A stretch of DNA of 64,000 nt from NCBI GenBank assembly GCA_029167225.1, contig JARFNK010000001.1, positions 248,001 to 312,000 on the forward strand, in the 5' to 3' direction. Positions 35,288-42,908 of the stretch are shown here, piece by piece. This DNA is from Sphingobium arseniciresistens. Its GTDB lineage: Bacteria; Pseudomonadota; Alphaproteobacteria; Sphingomonadales; Sphingomonadaceae. Under the pieces are notes generated by a model. It made no database searches and was not told the DNA's origin. It worked only from the letters and a program-made list of their open reading frames with translations. Position 1 is the stretch's first letter. The number at the start of each line of letters is the position of its first letter. The translations under genes were made by a program, and so were the position numbers.

Positions 35288-35782
35288 TCACCGCCGGGCC
35301 GGGGCGATGCGGATAACCTGCCCGCCGCTTGTATCGCCCTGGGCCGTGGACGCATCGTCCATCTGATCGAGCCCCCGGATGCGCAGGCGATCTTCCGCAA
35401 TGCCGGCGGCCCTGAAAGCGCGAGCCACCGCGCCCAGCCTGGCGGCGGCGAGATCCCAAGCGTCGAAGCGCGCGCCTACCGCGCCATCCTGCCCGAACGA
35501 GGCAAGTTCGACACGCCCGCCTGACCGACGAAAATCTGCGGCAATGGCCGAAATCCGCGCCTGTCCGGCCGGAGTGAGCATCGCTTCATGGGGCAGGAAC
35601 AGCGTGGATGCGGAGATGCTGCGGCTGCCCGACATCGGCCGCGCGCCAAATTGCGCGCCGACGCCGGAAATGATCTGTGCGCTACGGCTGCCGCTTGCCT
35701 GAAGCAGCACGAAAAAGCCGAGCAGCAGCAGCGCCAGATCGGCGAAGCTGGTTGCCCAACGGGCGCGCCGATGGACCGTCAT
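35288..35782 (-). CDS. MotB-like protein with short OmpA-like domain
   Basis: 164 residues from ATG 35782. The N terminus RRARWATSFADLALLLLGFFVLLQ has the MotB layout: basic tail, then a membrane helix with the proton-carrying Asp15. The periplasmic part runs LFLPHEAMLTPAGQARISAIAADFRR and looks like a reduced OmpA domain, but the Asp of the usual GHTD loop and the LSxxRA arginine are replaced (SFGQDGAVG, LAAARLGAV), so peptidoglycan binding is doubtful. It follows the MotA-like gene with one base between them, and is separate from the standard motAB at 45.3-47.2 kb. Confidence 0.75.
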   Translation of the reverse strand: MTVHRRARWATSFADLALLLLGFFVLLQASGSRSAQIISGVGAQFGARPMSGSRSISASTLFLPHEAMLTPAGQARISAIAADFRRSGGRVELASFGQDGAVGARFDAWDLAAARLGAVARAFRAAGIAEDRLRIRGLDQMDDASTAQGDTSGGQVIRIAPARR

Positions 35783-35783
35783 G

Positions 35784-36452
35784 TCAGGCGACTTCGCGGA
35801 TGGAGGCGCGGCGCACCGGCGCGTTCTCACGCCTGGCGACGGCGAGCATCCGGTCCACCAGCTCGCGCTGCCAGGCGAGTTCGCGCTGCGACAGGTCGGC
35901 CAGGCGCGCGGCAATGGGCGCGGCGATGACATTGGCGATCAGCAGGCCATAGAGGGTGGTGAGCAGTGCCAGCGCCATGGACGGGCCGATATGCGCGGGA
36001 TCGTCCATCGTCGCGAACATCCCGACCAGCCCGATGACGGTGCCCGCCATGCCCAGCGCCGGCGCGGTATCCGCAATCGCGTTCCACAGGTTGCAGGCCG
36101 AGGCGTGACGCTGTGCCCGGTCGGCCAGCGCTTCTTCCGCCCAGATTTCAAACTGTTCCACGCGCTCGCTGGCGGAAAGCTTGGCGATGGCATGGGCGAG
36201 AAACGGGTTGTTCGCCTTCACCCGATCCGTGCAGGCAAGGCCGCGCAGCTGGGCGAGATGATCGACCTGCCGCATCGCGGCGCGGGCCGACTGGCGATCG
36301 CGGTCGGGATCGGCGGTGAGCAGCGGTCTCAGAGCGGCCGTGCCGCCCTTCAGCGCGGCCATGCCGTTCTGCAGCGTCGCGATGGTGAAGGCAGCCGCCA
36401 GCATGACCGCCAGCGTCACGGGATCGAACAGATGTGCCAGCAATTCCGTCAC
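35784..36452 (-). CDS. MotA/ExbB-family proton channel protein (second stator-like)
   Basis: 222 residues with four hydrophobic segments. ADTAPALGMAGTVIGLVGMFATMDD and SMALALLTTLYGLLIANVIAAPIA are the MotA/TolQ/ExbB channel helices 3 and 4, with the conserved Pro. It has no long MotA cytoplasmic torque loop of the usual size but does have a charged stretch (RDRQSARAAMRQVDHLAQLRGL) between helices 2 and 3. It is transcribed away from flgB, whose intergenic region has ftr-like sites. It could be an accessory stator or a different ion-driven pair. Confidence 0.75.
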   Translation of the reverse strand: MTELLAHLFDPVTLAVMLAAAFTIATLQNGMAALKGGTAALRPLLTADPDRDRQSARAAMRQVDHLAQLRGLACTDRVKANNPFLAHAIAKLSASERVEQFEIWAEEALADRAQRHASACNLWNAIADTAPALGMAGTVIGLVGMFATMDDPAHIGPSMALALLTTLYGLLIANVIAAPIAARLADLSQRELAWQRELVDRMLAVARRENAPVRRASIREVA

Positions 36453-36492
36453 CTAGAGCCCCCTTGCGCCAGACATGCGCCTCTGCTTGCCG

Positions 36493-36534
36493 CAGGCCGG
36501 CAAAATCATGCCGCGGGCCGGCAAAAAATTGCCG
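36493..36534. promoter_or_regulatory. Two tandem 21-bp ftr-like sites upstream of flgB
   Basis: Two adjoining 21-mers (36493-36513 and 36514-36534) share 17 of 21 positions, with GGCCGGCAAAA and TGCCG in both. The text recalls the FlbD-bound ftr element of Caulobacter (CCGGC..AAA..GC). They lie about 75-115 bp upstream of the flgB sigma-54 promoter, a normal enhancer distance. Confidence 0.65.
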
Positions 36535-36609
36535 CCCTGGCATTCCGCACGGTGAAAACCGGCAGAAACGCGTGTCTCCCCGGCCGGCATCATGCGGCAC
36601 ACAGGCAAT

Positions 36610-36624
36610 TGGCACGGTCCTTGC
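36610..36624 (+). promoter_or_regulatory. Sigma-54 promoter for flgB-flgL
   Basis: TGGCACGGTCCTTGC, all consensus positions and exact spacing. The predicted start is near 36636, giving a leader of about 80 bases to the flgB ATG at 36714. Confidence 0.9.
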
Positions 36625-36713
36625 GAATATCTGGCTGGATCACCTGACCACACGGCCTGCAAAGGCAAGAACGGCAGGGGCTCCATGAGCTTTATAGACG
36701 GTTTGCGAAAAAG

Positions 36714-37070
36714 ATGGCGATGGAAGATTCTCTTTTTGGTGTGCATGGAAAGGCACTGGCGCTGCGCTCGCAGCGGCTGAGCCTGCTTGCCTCCAACATC
36801 GCGAACGCCGCCACGCCGGGCTACAAGGCCCGCGACATCGATTTCGAGTCCGCACTCAAGGAAGCCACGAACAAGGGCAGCAGTGCCGAGGCCGCCGCGA
36901 AGGACCAGATGGGCTATCGCATCCCGCTGCAGCCCAGCCTGGATGGCAACACAGTCGAGCTTTCCACCGAGCAGACCCTCTTTGCCGAGAATGCGGTGAA
37001 GTACCGCACCACCCTGTCTTTCCTCGAAGGCCGGATCAACACGATCTCGCGCGCGCTGAAGGGAGAATGA
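36714..37070 (+). CDS. flgB: Proximal rod protein FlgB
   Basis: 118 residues. The N-terminal motif LRSQRLSLLASNIANAATPGYKARDIDFE is the flagellar rod/hook signature, with a C-terminal helix VKYRTTLSFLEGRINTI. ATG 36714 and ATG 36720 are both possible. It opens the flgB-to-flgL run and is coupled to flgC by an ATGA overlap. Confidence 0.93.
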   Translation: MAMEDSLFGVHGKALALRSQRLSLLASNIANAATPGYKARDIDFESALKEATNKGSSAEAAAKDQMGYRIPLQPSLDGNTVELSTEQTLFAENAVKYRTTLSFLEGRINTISRALKGE

Positions 37071-37480
37071 GCATGGCCGACGGTCCCATGAACATCTTCG
37101 ACATTTCGGGCCGGGCGATGTCGGCCCAGCTGGTGCGGCTGAACGCCACCGCATCCAACATGGCGAACGCGGGCAATGTCACGGGCAGCGAGAAGGACGC
37201 CTATCGCGCCATCCGCCCGGTGTTCCGCTCCGTCACCGACAAGCCCGGCGTCTCGACCGTGAAGGTGGAGAACATCGTCGCGACCGACGCCAAGCCGGTG
37301 AAGCGCCACGACCCCAACCATCCGCTGGCCGATGCCAATGGCGATGTGTGGGAAGCGGCGGTCGATAGCAATGCGGAGCTGGTCGACATGGTCGAGACCG
37401 CCCGCCTCTACCAGAACAATGTGCAGGTGCTGAACACCGCCAAGTCCCTGATGATGGAAACGATAAGGATCGGCAAATGA
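37067..37480 (+). CDS. flgC: Proximal rod protein FlgC
   Basis: 137 residues. N-terminal FDISGRAMSAQLVRLNATASNMANAGNVTG and C-terminal ELVDMVETARLYQNNVQVLNTAKSLMMETI carry the coiled rod-protein helices (each split from the full motif). It forms the rod with FlgB, FlgF and FlgG, and overlaps both neighbours by four bases. Confidence 0.95.
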   Translation: MSMADGPMNIFDISGRAMSAQLVRLNATASNMANAGNVTGSEKDAYRAIRPVFRSVTDKPGVSTVKVENIVATDAKPVKRHDPNHPLADANGDVWEAAVDSNAELVDMVETARLYQNNVQVLNTAKSLMMETIRIGK

Positions 37481-38133
37481 CCGTCACCGCTACCACCGAC
37501 AGCGCCGGCCTTTCGCTCTACGGCGCGAACGCGACCGTCGGCACCGGCAAGGCCGACATGGGGCAGTCCGACTTCCTGCGGCTGCTCACCACGCAGATGC
37601 AGACACAGGATCCGTTCGAGCCGATGGACGGATCACAGATGGTCACGCAGATGGCGACCATCACCAATTCGACCGGCATCGCCGAGATGAACCAGACGCT
37701 GAGCGACATCAAGACGCAGCTTGGCGGCAACCGGATCGGCGACGCGGCCAGCTGGATCGGCAAGTCGATGCTGGTCGAAAGCAATATCGCCGCGCCGAAC
37801 AGCAGCGGCGCCTATGCCGGCGTGGTCGCGCTTTCGGAGGCCAGCGACGCGGTGTCCGTCGATCTGGTCGACAGCTCCGGCAATGTCGTCAAGACCGTCG
37901 ACCTTGGCGCCCAGGCAAAGGGCTCCGCCAATTTCTACTGGGATGGCAAGGATGCCGACGGCAACGTCATCGGCAACCAGCCCCTGACCGTGAAGGTCAA
38001 CGGCGCCGCCACCGACGGCGTCGCCACCTGGGCCACCGTCGCCGCCGTGCAATCCCCGGCCGACAGCAGCCAGTCGCTGCTCATCACGCCGATCGGCAGC
38101 TTCGCCGCCACCGATGCCATCCGCCTGAGTTAA
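37477..38133 (+). CDS. flgD: Hook cap / hook assembly protein FlgD
   Basis: 218 residues. The N-terminal part has DFLRLLTTQMQTQDPFEPMDGSQMV, the FlgD signature, followed by an Ig-like domain with YWDGKDADGNVIGNQPLTVKV. FlgD caps the growing hook and is not kept in the finished flagellum. It overlaps flgC by four bases. Confidence 0.95.
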   Translation: MTVTATTDSAGLSLYGANATVGTGKADMGQSDFLRLLTTQMQTQDPFEPMDGSQMVTQMATITNSTGIAEMNQTLSDIKTQLGGNRIGDAASWIGKSMLVESNIAAPNSSGAYAGVVALSEASDAVSVDLVDSSGNVVKTVDLGAQAKGSANFYWDGKDADGNVIGNQPLTVKVNGAATDGVATWATVAAVQSPADSSQSLLITPIGSFAATDAIRLS

Positions 38134-38156
38134 AATCTTTTCCAAGGAGCTAAGCC

Positions 38157-38987
38157 ATGTCCTTCTATATCTCGCTTTCGGGCCTCAAGGGCGCCCAGTC
38201 GGACCTCTCCACGATTTCGAACAACGTCGCCAACGTCAATTCGACGGCATTCAAGAAGAGCAAGGCCGCATTTGGCGACATCTTTTCCGCCGCGCCGATG
38301 CAGACGACGACGCAGGTATCCGGCCAGGGCACGCGCCTGACCGGCATCAAGCAGCAATATACGCAGGGCACGATCGAGACGACGGACAAGACGCTGGACC
38401 TTGCCATCACCGGCGAAGGCTTTTTCACCGTCCGCAATCCGGGTGCCGGCGGCCAGGTCAGCTACACCCGCAATGGCGCGCTCAGCATCACCCAGGACCG
38501 CCATGTCGTGGACACCACCGGCGCGCGCGTGCAGGTTCTGCCGGTGGACGCCAACGGCGCCATCACCGGCAATACGGAGGCCGACCTCCTCGACCTGTCG
38601 ATCCCGACCACCAAGCCGAGCGATCCGACGGTGCAGCTGTCGAGCATTTCCGTTTCCGAAACCGGCCTGATCGCCGCCACCTATGCCGACGGCACCACCG
38701 AACCGCTCGGCAGTATCGCCATGGCGACCTTCCCCAGCCAGGACGGGCTGCGCCAGAAGGGCGACGCCCACTGGCAGTCCACCGTGGAAAGCGGCGACCC
38801 CGTCTTCGGCACGGGCAACCAGGGCGCCTTCGGGTCGATCCGTTCTGGCGCGCTGGAACGCTCAAACGTCGACATCACCGAAGAGCTGGTGGCGCTGATC
38901 GGCGCGCAGCGCAACTTCCAGGCCAATGCCAAGGCGATCGAGACCGCGAGCAACATCACGCAAACCATCGTCAACATCCGCACCTGA
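38157..38987 (+). CDS. flgE: Hook protein FlgE (short form)
   Basis: Hook subunit, 276 residues against about 400 in E. coli, so the outer domain is reduced. The N terminus MSFYISLSGLKGAQSDLSTI and NNVANVNSTAFKKSKAAFGDIF match the family, as does the C-terminal RSGALERSNVDITEELVALI and RNFQANAKAIETA. AAGGAGC lies seven bases before the ATG, a strong ribosome site for an abundant protein. Confidence 0.92.
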   Translation: MSFYISLSGLKGAQSDLSTISNNVANVNSTAFKKSKAAFGDIFSAAPMQTTTQVSGQGTRLTGIKQQYTQGTIETTDKTLDLAITGEGFFTVRNPGAGGQVSYTRNGALSITQDRHVVDTTGARVQVLPVDANGAITGNTEADLLDLSIPTTKPSDPTVQLSSISVSETGLIAATYADGTTEPLGSIAMATFPSQDGLRQKGDAHWQSTVESGDPVFGTGNQGAFGSIRSGALERSNVDITEELVALIGAQRNFQANAKAIETASNITQTIVNIRT

Positions 38988-39031
38988 TGCCTCGGGCGCG
39001 CGCGCATCTGGCTGAAAAAGGGACTTGAGAC

Positions 39032-39775
39032 ATGGACCGGCTGGTCACAACCGCTCTGACCGCGATGCGCGGCGCCATGGGACGGCAGGCGACGATTGCC
39101 AACAATCTCGCCAATGCCAACACCATCGGCTTCCGTCAGGAAATCGCCAACGCCTCGTCGCAATATGTCGACGGCCAGACTTTCAAGAGCCGCGTGCAGC
39201 AGGCCGAGCAGGTCATCTCCGCCGACATGAACAAGGGCGCGGTGACGCAGACCGGCAACATGCTGGATGTGGCGATGAACGGCGAGGCGATGCTCGCCGT
39301 GCAGGCCGACGACGGCAGCGAGGCCTATACGCGACGCGGCGACCTGAAGCTCAATGACAGCGGATTGCTGACGACGGGCGACGGGAAGCCGGTGCTGGGC
39401 GAAGGCGGGCCGATCACCCTGCCCGCCTATGACAGCCTGAACATCGCACAGGACGGCAGCATCTGGATCGTGCCGCAGGGCGGCGAGGCCAGCCAGCCGC
39501 AGCGCATCGACGCGCTGAAGCTGGTCAACCCCACCGGATCGACCATCGCCAAGGGGCTGGACGGCCTGTTCCGGGAAGTGAACGGCGGCGTCGCGGCGCA
39601 GGATCCGCTCGCCACCGTCACCAGCGGCGCGCTGGAAGGATCGAACGTCAACGCCACCCAGTCGCTGGTGCAGATGATCGAGGCCAGCCGGTCATGGGAA
39701 ACCCAGATCAAGATGATCAACACCGCCAAGGACATGGACGATGGCGGCGCCAGCCTGATGCGGCTGGACAACTAG
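39032..39775 (+). CDS. flgF: Proximal rod protein FlgF
   Basis: 247 residues. NNLANANTIGFRQEI near the N terminus and SGALEGSNVNATQSLVQMIEASR at the end are the rod-family patterns, with an FlgF-like middle (GDLKLNDSGLLTTGDG, GPITLP). It is joined to flgE by a 44-bp gap and followed by an 82-bp gap with a stem-loop. Confidence 0.93.
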   Translation: MDRLVTTALTAMRGAMGRQATIANNLANANTIGFRQEIANASSQYVDGQTFKSRVQQAEQVISADMNKGAVTQTGNMLDVAMNGEAMLAVQADDGSEAYTRRGDLKLNDSGLLTTGDGKPVLGEGGPITLPAYDSLNIAQDGSIWIVPQGGEASQPQRIDALKLVNPTGSTIAKGLDGLFREVNGGVAAQDPLATVTSGALEGSNVNATQSLVQMIEASRSWETQIKMINTAKDMDDGGASLMRLDN

Positions 39776-39788
39776 CGTTTTTGTTGCC

Positions 39789-39832
39789 GCATTTTCAGAG
39801 CCGCCGACCGTGAACGGCCGACTTGAAAATGC
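39789..39832 (+). other. Stem-loop between flgF and flgG
   Basis: GCATTTTCA (39789-39797) pairs with TGAAAATGC (39824-39832); inner GCCG and CGGC extend the structure. It lies in the longest gap between genes from flgB to flgL, and T-run evidence is poor, so a processing or stabilising role is more likely than termination. Confidence 0.55.
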
Positions 39833-39857
39833 TCTTGAAGCCAAGAGGAACTGACCC

Positions 39858-40646
39858 ATGAGCAACGCCGCCCTCCACGTCGCCCGCACGGGCCTTGACG
39901 CCCAGAACACGAAGATGCGCGTGATCGCAAACAACCTGGCGAACGTGAACACCACCGCGTTCAAGAAGGACCGCGCCGATTTCGAGACGCTGGCCTATCA
40001 GCAGATCAAGCAGGCCGGGTCGCAGTCCGACAGCGAGAACAAGTTCGCCGTGGGCCTGTCGCTGGGCTCCGGCGTGACCCTGCAGGGCATCAGCAAGATG
40101 GATACCCAGGGCACGCTGACCCAGACCGGCAACAGCCTGGACATGGCGATTGAGGGCGCGGGCTATTTCCAGCTGCAGCGGCCCGACGGCTCCATCGCCT
40201 ATACCCGCGCGGGCAATTTCAGCCTGACGGCGGAAGGCACCATCGTCAGCACCGACGGGCTGCCGCTGATCCCGCAGATCACCGTACCCGAAGGCGCAAC
40301 GTCCATCAGCGTCGGCAATGACGGCACCGTCACCGCGACGCTGGCAGGGCAGACCGAGCCCACCCAGCTCGGCCAGGTCGAGCTGGCGCGCTTCGCCAAC
40401 GCTTCGGGGCTGGAATCGGTGGGCAACAACCTGCTGGTCGAAACCGCCGCGTCGGGCACGCCGCAGGTGGGCGTCGCCGGGCTGGAAGGGCGCGGCGCGA
40501 TCCGCTCCGGCTCGCTCGAAGGATCGAACGTCAACGTCGTGGAAGAGCTGGTCGACATGATCGAGACCCAGCGCGCCTATGAGGTCAACAGCAAGATGAT
40601 CAAGGCCACCGACGAGATGCTCCAGTACGTCAACCAGCAGCTTTGA
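39858..40646 (+). CDS. flgG: Distal rod protein FlgG
   Basis: 262 residues, usual length. LHVARTGLDAQNTKMRVIANNLANVNTTAFKKDRADF (read in two parts), GNSLDMAIEGAGYFQL, YTRAGNFSLTAEGTIV and the C-terminal LEGSNVNVVEELVDMIETQRAYE are diagnostic. Its stop overlaps the flgH start by four bases. Confidence 0.96.
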   Translation: MSNAALHVARTGLDAQNTKMRVIANNLANVNTTAFKKDRADFETLAYQQIKQAGSQSDSENKFAVGLSLGSGVTLQGISKMDTQGTLTQTGNSLDMAIEGAGYFQLQRPDGSIAYTRAGNFSLTAEGTIVSTDGLPLIPQITVPEGATSISVGNDGTVTATLAGQTEPTQLGQVELARFANASGLESVGNNLLVETAASGTPQVGVAGLEGRGAIRSGSLEGSNVNVVEELVDMIETQRAYEVNSKMIKATDEMLQYVNQQL

Positions 40647-41362
40647 GCATCCGGGAAAGAGTGATCGCCATGACCATGTGCCTCTCCAATCTCGTCGCCG
40701 GCGGCCTCGTCATGCTCGCACTCGCGGGCACCGGCCCCGATGCGCAGGCGAGATCGCGCAAGAAGGAACTGGCCGAGCAGGCGTTCGCGCCCAGCTATGC
40801 GCCCGCGCCGGTGCAGGCACCGGCTGCCAACGGATCGATCTTTCAGGCGACCAGCGGCTATGCCCCGCTGACCAGCGGCGCGCGCGCGTCGATGGTGGGC
40901 GACATCATCACCATCACGCTGGTCGAGCGCACGCAGGCATCGAAGAGCAACAGCGCCGACACCGGCCGCGACGGATCGATCGGCCTGACCCCGCCGACCA
41001 CCGGCCTGCTCTCCCTGTTCAAGCCCTCCGACGTCGGCATGAGCGGCACCAACAGCTTCAGCGGCAAGGGCGCGGCGACCCAGTCCAACGCGCTGTCGGG
41101 CGAAGTGACCGTGACGATCGCGCAGGTCTTCCCCAACGGGAACATGCTGGTGAAGGGGCAGAAGGCGCTGACGCTCAATCGCGGGGACGAGTTCATCCAG
41201 ATTTCCGGCATCGTGCGACAGGCGGACATCAGCCCGGACAACCGCGTGCCCTCCACCCGCGTTGCCGATGCCAGGATCACCTACACCGGCAAGGGGGAGA
41301 TCGCCCGCGCCAGCCGTCAGGGCTGGTTGCAGCGCTTCTTCACCATGATCAGCCCCTTCTGA
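40643..41362 (+). CDS. flgH: L-ring protein FlgH without a lipobox cysteine
   Basis: Outer-membrane L-ring subunit, 239 residues. The core SMVGDIITITLVERTQASKSNS, FSGKGAATQSNALSGEVTVTI and LVKGQKALTLNRGDEFIQISGIVR (split) are typical. Normal FlgH is a lipoprotein with an LxGC lipobox; here the signal region reads VMLALAGTGPDAQA, with Thr where Cys is expected. The only nearby Cys (residue 13) is before the hydrophobic core. Starts at GTG 40661 or ATG 40670 would not restore it. Confidence 0.92.
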   Translation: MSIRERVIAMTMCLSNLVAGGLVMLALAGTGPDAQARSRKKELAEQAFAPSYAPAPVQAPAANGSIFQATSGYAPLTSGARASMVGDIITITLVERTQASKSNSADTGRDGSIGLTPPTTGLLSLFKPSDVGMSGTNSFSGKGAATQSNALSGEVTVTIAQVFPNGNMLVKGQKALTLNRGDEFIQISGIVRQADISPDNRVPSTRVADARITYTGKGEIARASRQGWLQRFFTMISPF

Positions 41363-41373
41363 CGGGATATTCC

Positions 41374-42516
41374 ATGTCGAACGCGCCCTTCCGCCCCACC
41401 CGCGCCCACAGCCGCATCCTTGGCCTGATGGCCGTGCTGCTGGGCGTGATGCTCGCCATCCTTGCCCAGCCCGCCCATGCGGAGCGGATCAAGGATCTGG
41501 GCACGTTCCAGGGCGTTCGGCCCAACCAGCTGACCGGATATGGCATCGTCGTCGGCCTTGCGGGGACGGGCGACGACAGCCTCGATTATGCGACGCAGGG
41601 CATGAAGGGCGTAGTCTCGCGCTTCGGCCTCACCTTGCCCCAGGGCGTGAACCCGGCGCTGAAGAACGCCGCTGCCGTGCTCGTGACGGCAGACCTTCCC
41701 GCCTTCGCCAAGCCCGGCCAGCGGCTGGACCTGACCGTATCGGCACTGGGCAAGGCGAAGTCGCTGCGCGGCGGGACGCTGGTGATGACGCCGATGCGCG
41801 GCGCGGATGGCGAGATCTATGCGATGGCGCAGGGCAATCTGGCGGTCGGCGGCCTTGGCGTCACCGGCGCGGACGGCAGCCAGCTTTCGGTGAACGTCCC
41901 CTCGGTCGGCCGCATTCCCGGCGGCGCCACCGTGGAGCGCGCGGTCGCCACCGGCTTCGACACCGCCCCCACCCTCACCTTCAACCTCGCCGAGGCCGAC
42001 CTCACCACCGCGCTGCGGGTGGCGGACGGGATCAACCACAGCTTCGGCGACCGCCGCGCCCGCGCGATGGACGCCGTTTCCGTCACCATCGACGCGCAGC
42101 AGGGCGCCGAGCAGCGCATCCTGATGATGGGCCTCATCGAAAATATCGAGATCAAGCCCGCCGAAGCACCCGCGAAAGTGATCGTCAACGCCCGCACCGG
42201 CACCGTCGTCATCAACGGCGCGGTGCAGATCCACCCGGCCGCGATCGCGCACGGCAAGCTGACCGTCAGCGTCAAGGAACAGCCCCGCGTCGTCCAGCCC
42301 GCGCCCTTCTCGCAGGGGCAGACCGCCGTCGAGCAATCGAGCAGCATCCAGGTGGATGAAGAGAAGAAGCCGATGATAAACTTTAAAGGTGGCGCCTCGC
42401 TTGCCGATATAGTGAAGGCGATCAACGCCATCGGAGCCTCTCCCGCAGACATGGTCGCGATACTCGAAGCCTTGAAACAGGCCGGCGCGATGAAAGCTGA
42501 ACTGGTGGTGTTGTGA
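41374..42516 (+). CDS. flgI: P-ring protein FlgI
   Basis: Periplasmic P-ring subunit, 380 residues from ATG 41374. A signal peptide (MAVLLGVMLAILAQPAHA) is followed by ERIKDLGTFQGVRPNQLTGYGIVVGLAGTGDD, the diagnostic start of mature FlgI (split), and by INFKGGASLADIVKAINAIGASPADMVAIL near the end. The frame runs upstream to 40678 without similarity. Confidence 0.96.
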   Translation: MSNAPFRPTRAHSRILGLMAVLLGVMLAILAQPAHAERIKDLGTFQGVRPNQLTGYGIVVGLAGTGDDSLDYATQGMKGVVSRFGLTLPQGVNPALKNAAAVLVTADLPAFAKPGQRLDLTVSALGKAKSLRGGTLVMTPMRGADGEIYAMAQGNLAVGGLGVTGADGSQLSVNVPSVGRIPGGATVERAVATGFDTAPTLTFNLAEADLTTALRVADGINHSFGDRRARAMDAVSVTIDAQQGAEQRILMMGLIENIEIKPAEAPAKVIVNARTGTVVINGAVQIHPAAIAHGKLTVSVKEQPRVVQPAPFSQGQTAVEQSSSIQVDEEKKPMINFKGGASLADIVKAINAIGASPADMVAILEALKQAGAMKAELVVL

Positions 42517-42908
42517 TGCAGATGGCCAATATATCCTCCGCCACGGGCGCGGCGGTCTCGACGGGAACGGTTGCGACGGGCAAGCCCGCGATCGACCCCG
42601 CCCTTGCCAAGGTCGCGCAGCAGTTCGAGGCGATCTTCATGCGGCAGATGATCGGCGCCATGCGATCGGCGAGCCTGGGCGACGGGCTGACCGATTCCGG
42701 CGCCAGCGAGCAGTTTCGCGACATGGCGGACGCCCGCACGGCGGACAGCATGGCGCAGACCGGCACCTTCGGCATCGCGCAGCTGCTGATGAACCAGTTC
42801 GGCGGACGCACGCCTGCGACCGCCGCCGCGACCGCCTTGGCATCATCCGCGATCACGAAGGCTTCAGCTCCTGCCACGCCCGCGTCGCCCGCGAGCCCTG
42901 AGGCATGA
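42516..42908 (+). CDS. flgJ: Rod-binding protein FlgJ (no muramidase domain)
   Basis: 130 residues; only the rod-binding N-terminal domain: AKVAQQFEAIFMRQMIGAMR and SEQFRDMADARTADSMAQTGTFGIAQLL. The C-terminal muramidase domain of enterobacterial FlgJ is missing, as usual in alphaproteobacteria; a separate lytic transglycosylase is at 32968-33798. ATG 42516 overlaps the flgI stop; GTG 42513 is an alternative. The tail is Ala/Pro/Thr-rich. Confidence 0.9.
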   Translation: MQMANISSATGAAVSTGTVATGKPAIDPALAKVAQQFEAIFMRQMIGAMRSASLGDGLTDSGASEQFRDMADARTADSMAQTGTFGIAQLLMNQFGGRTPATAAATALASSAITKASAPATPASPASPEA

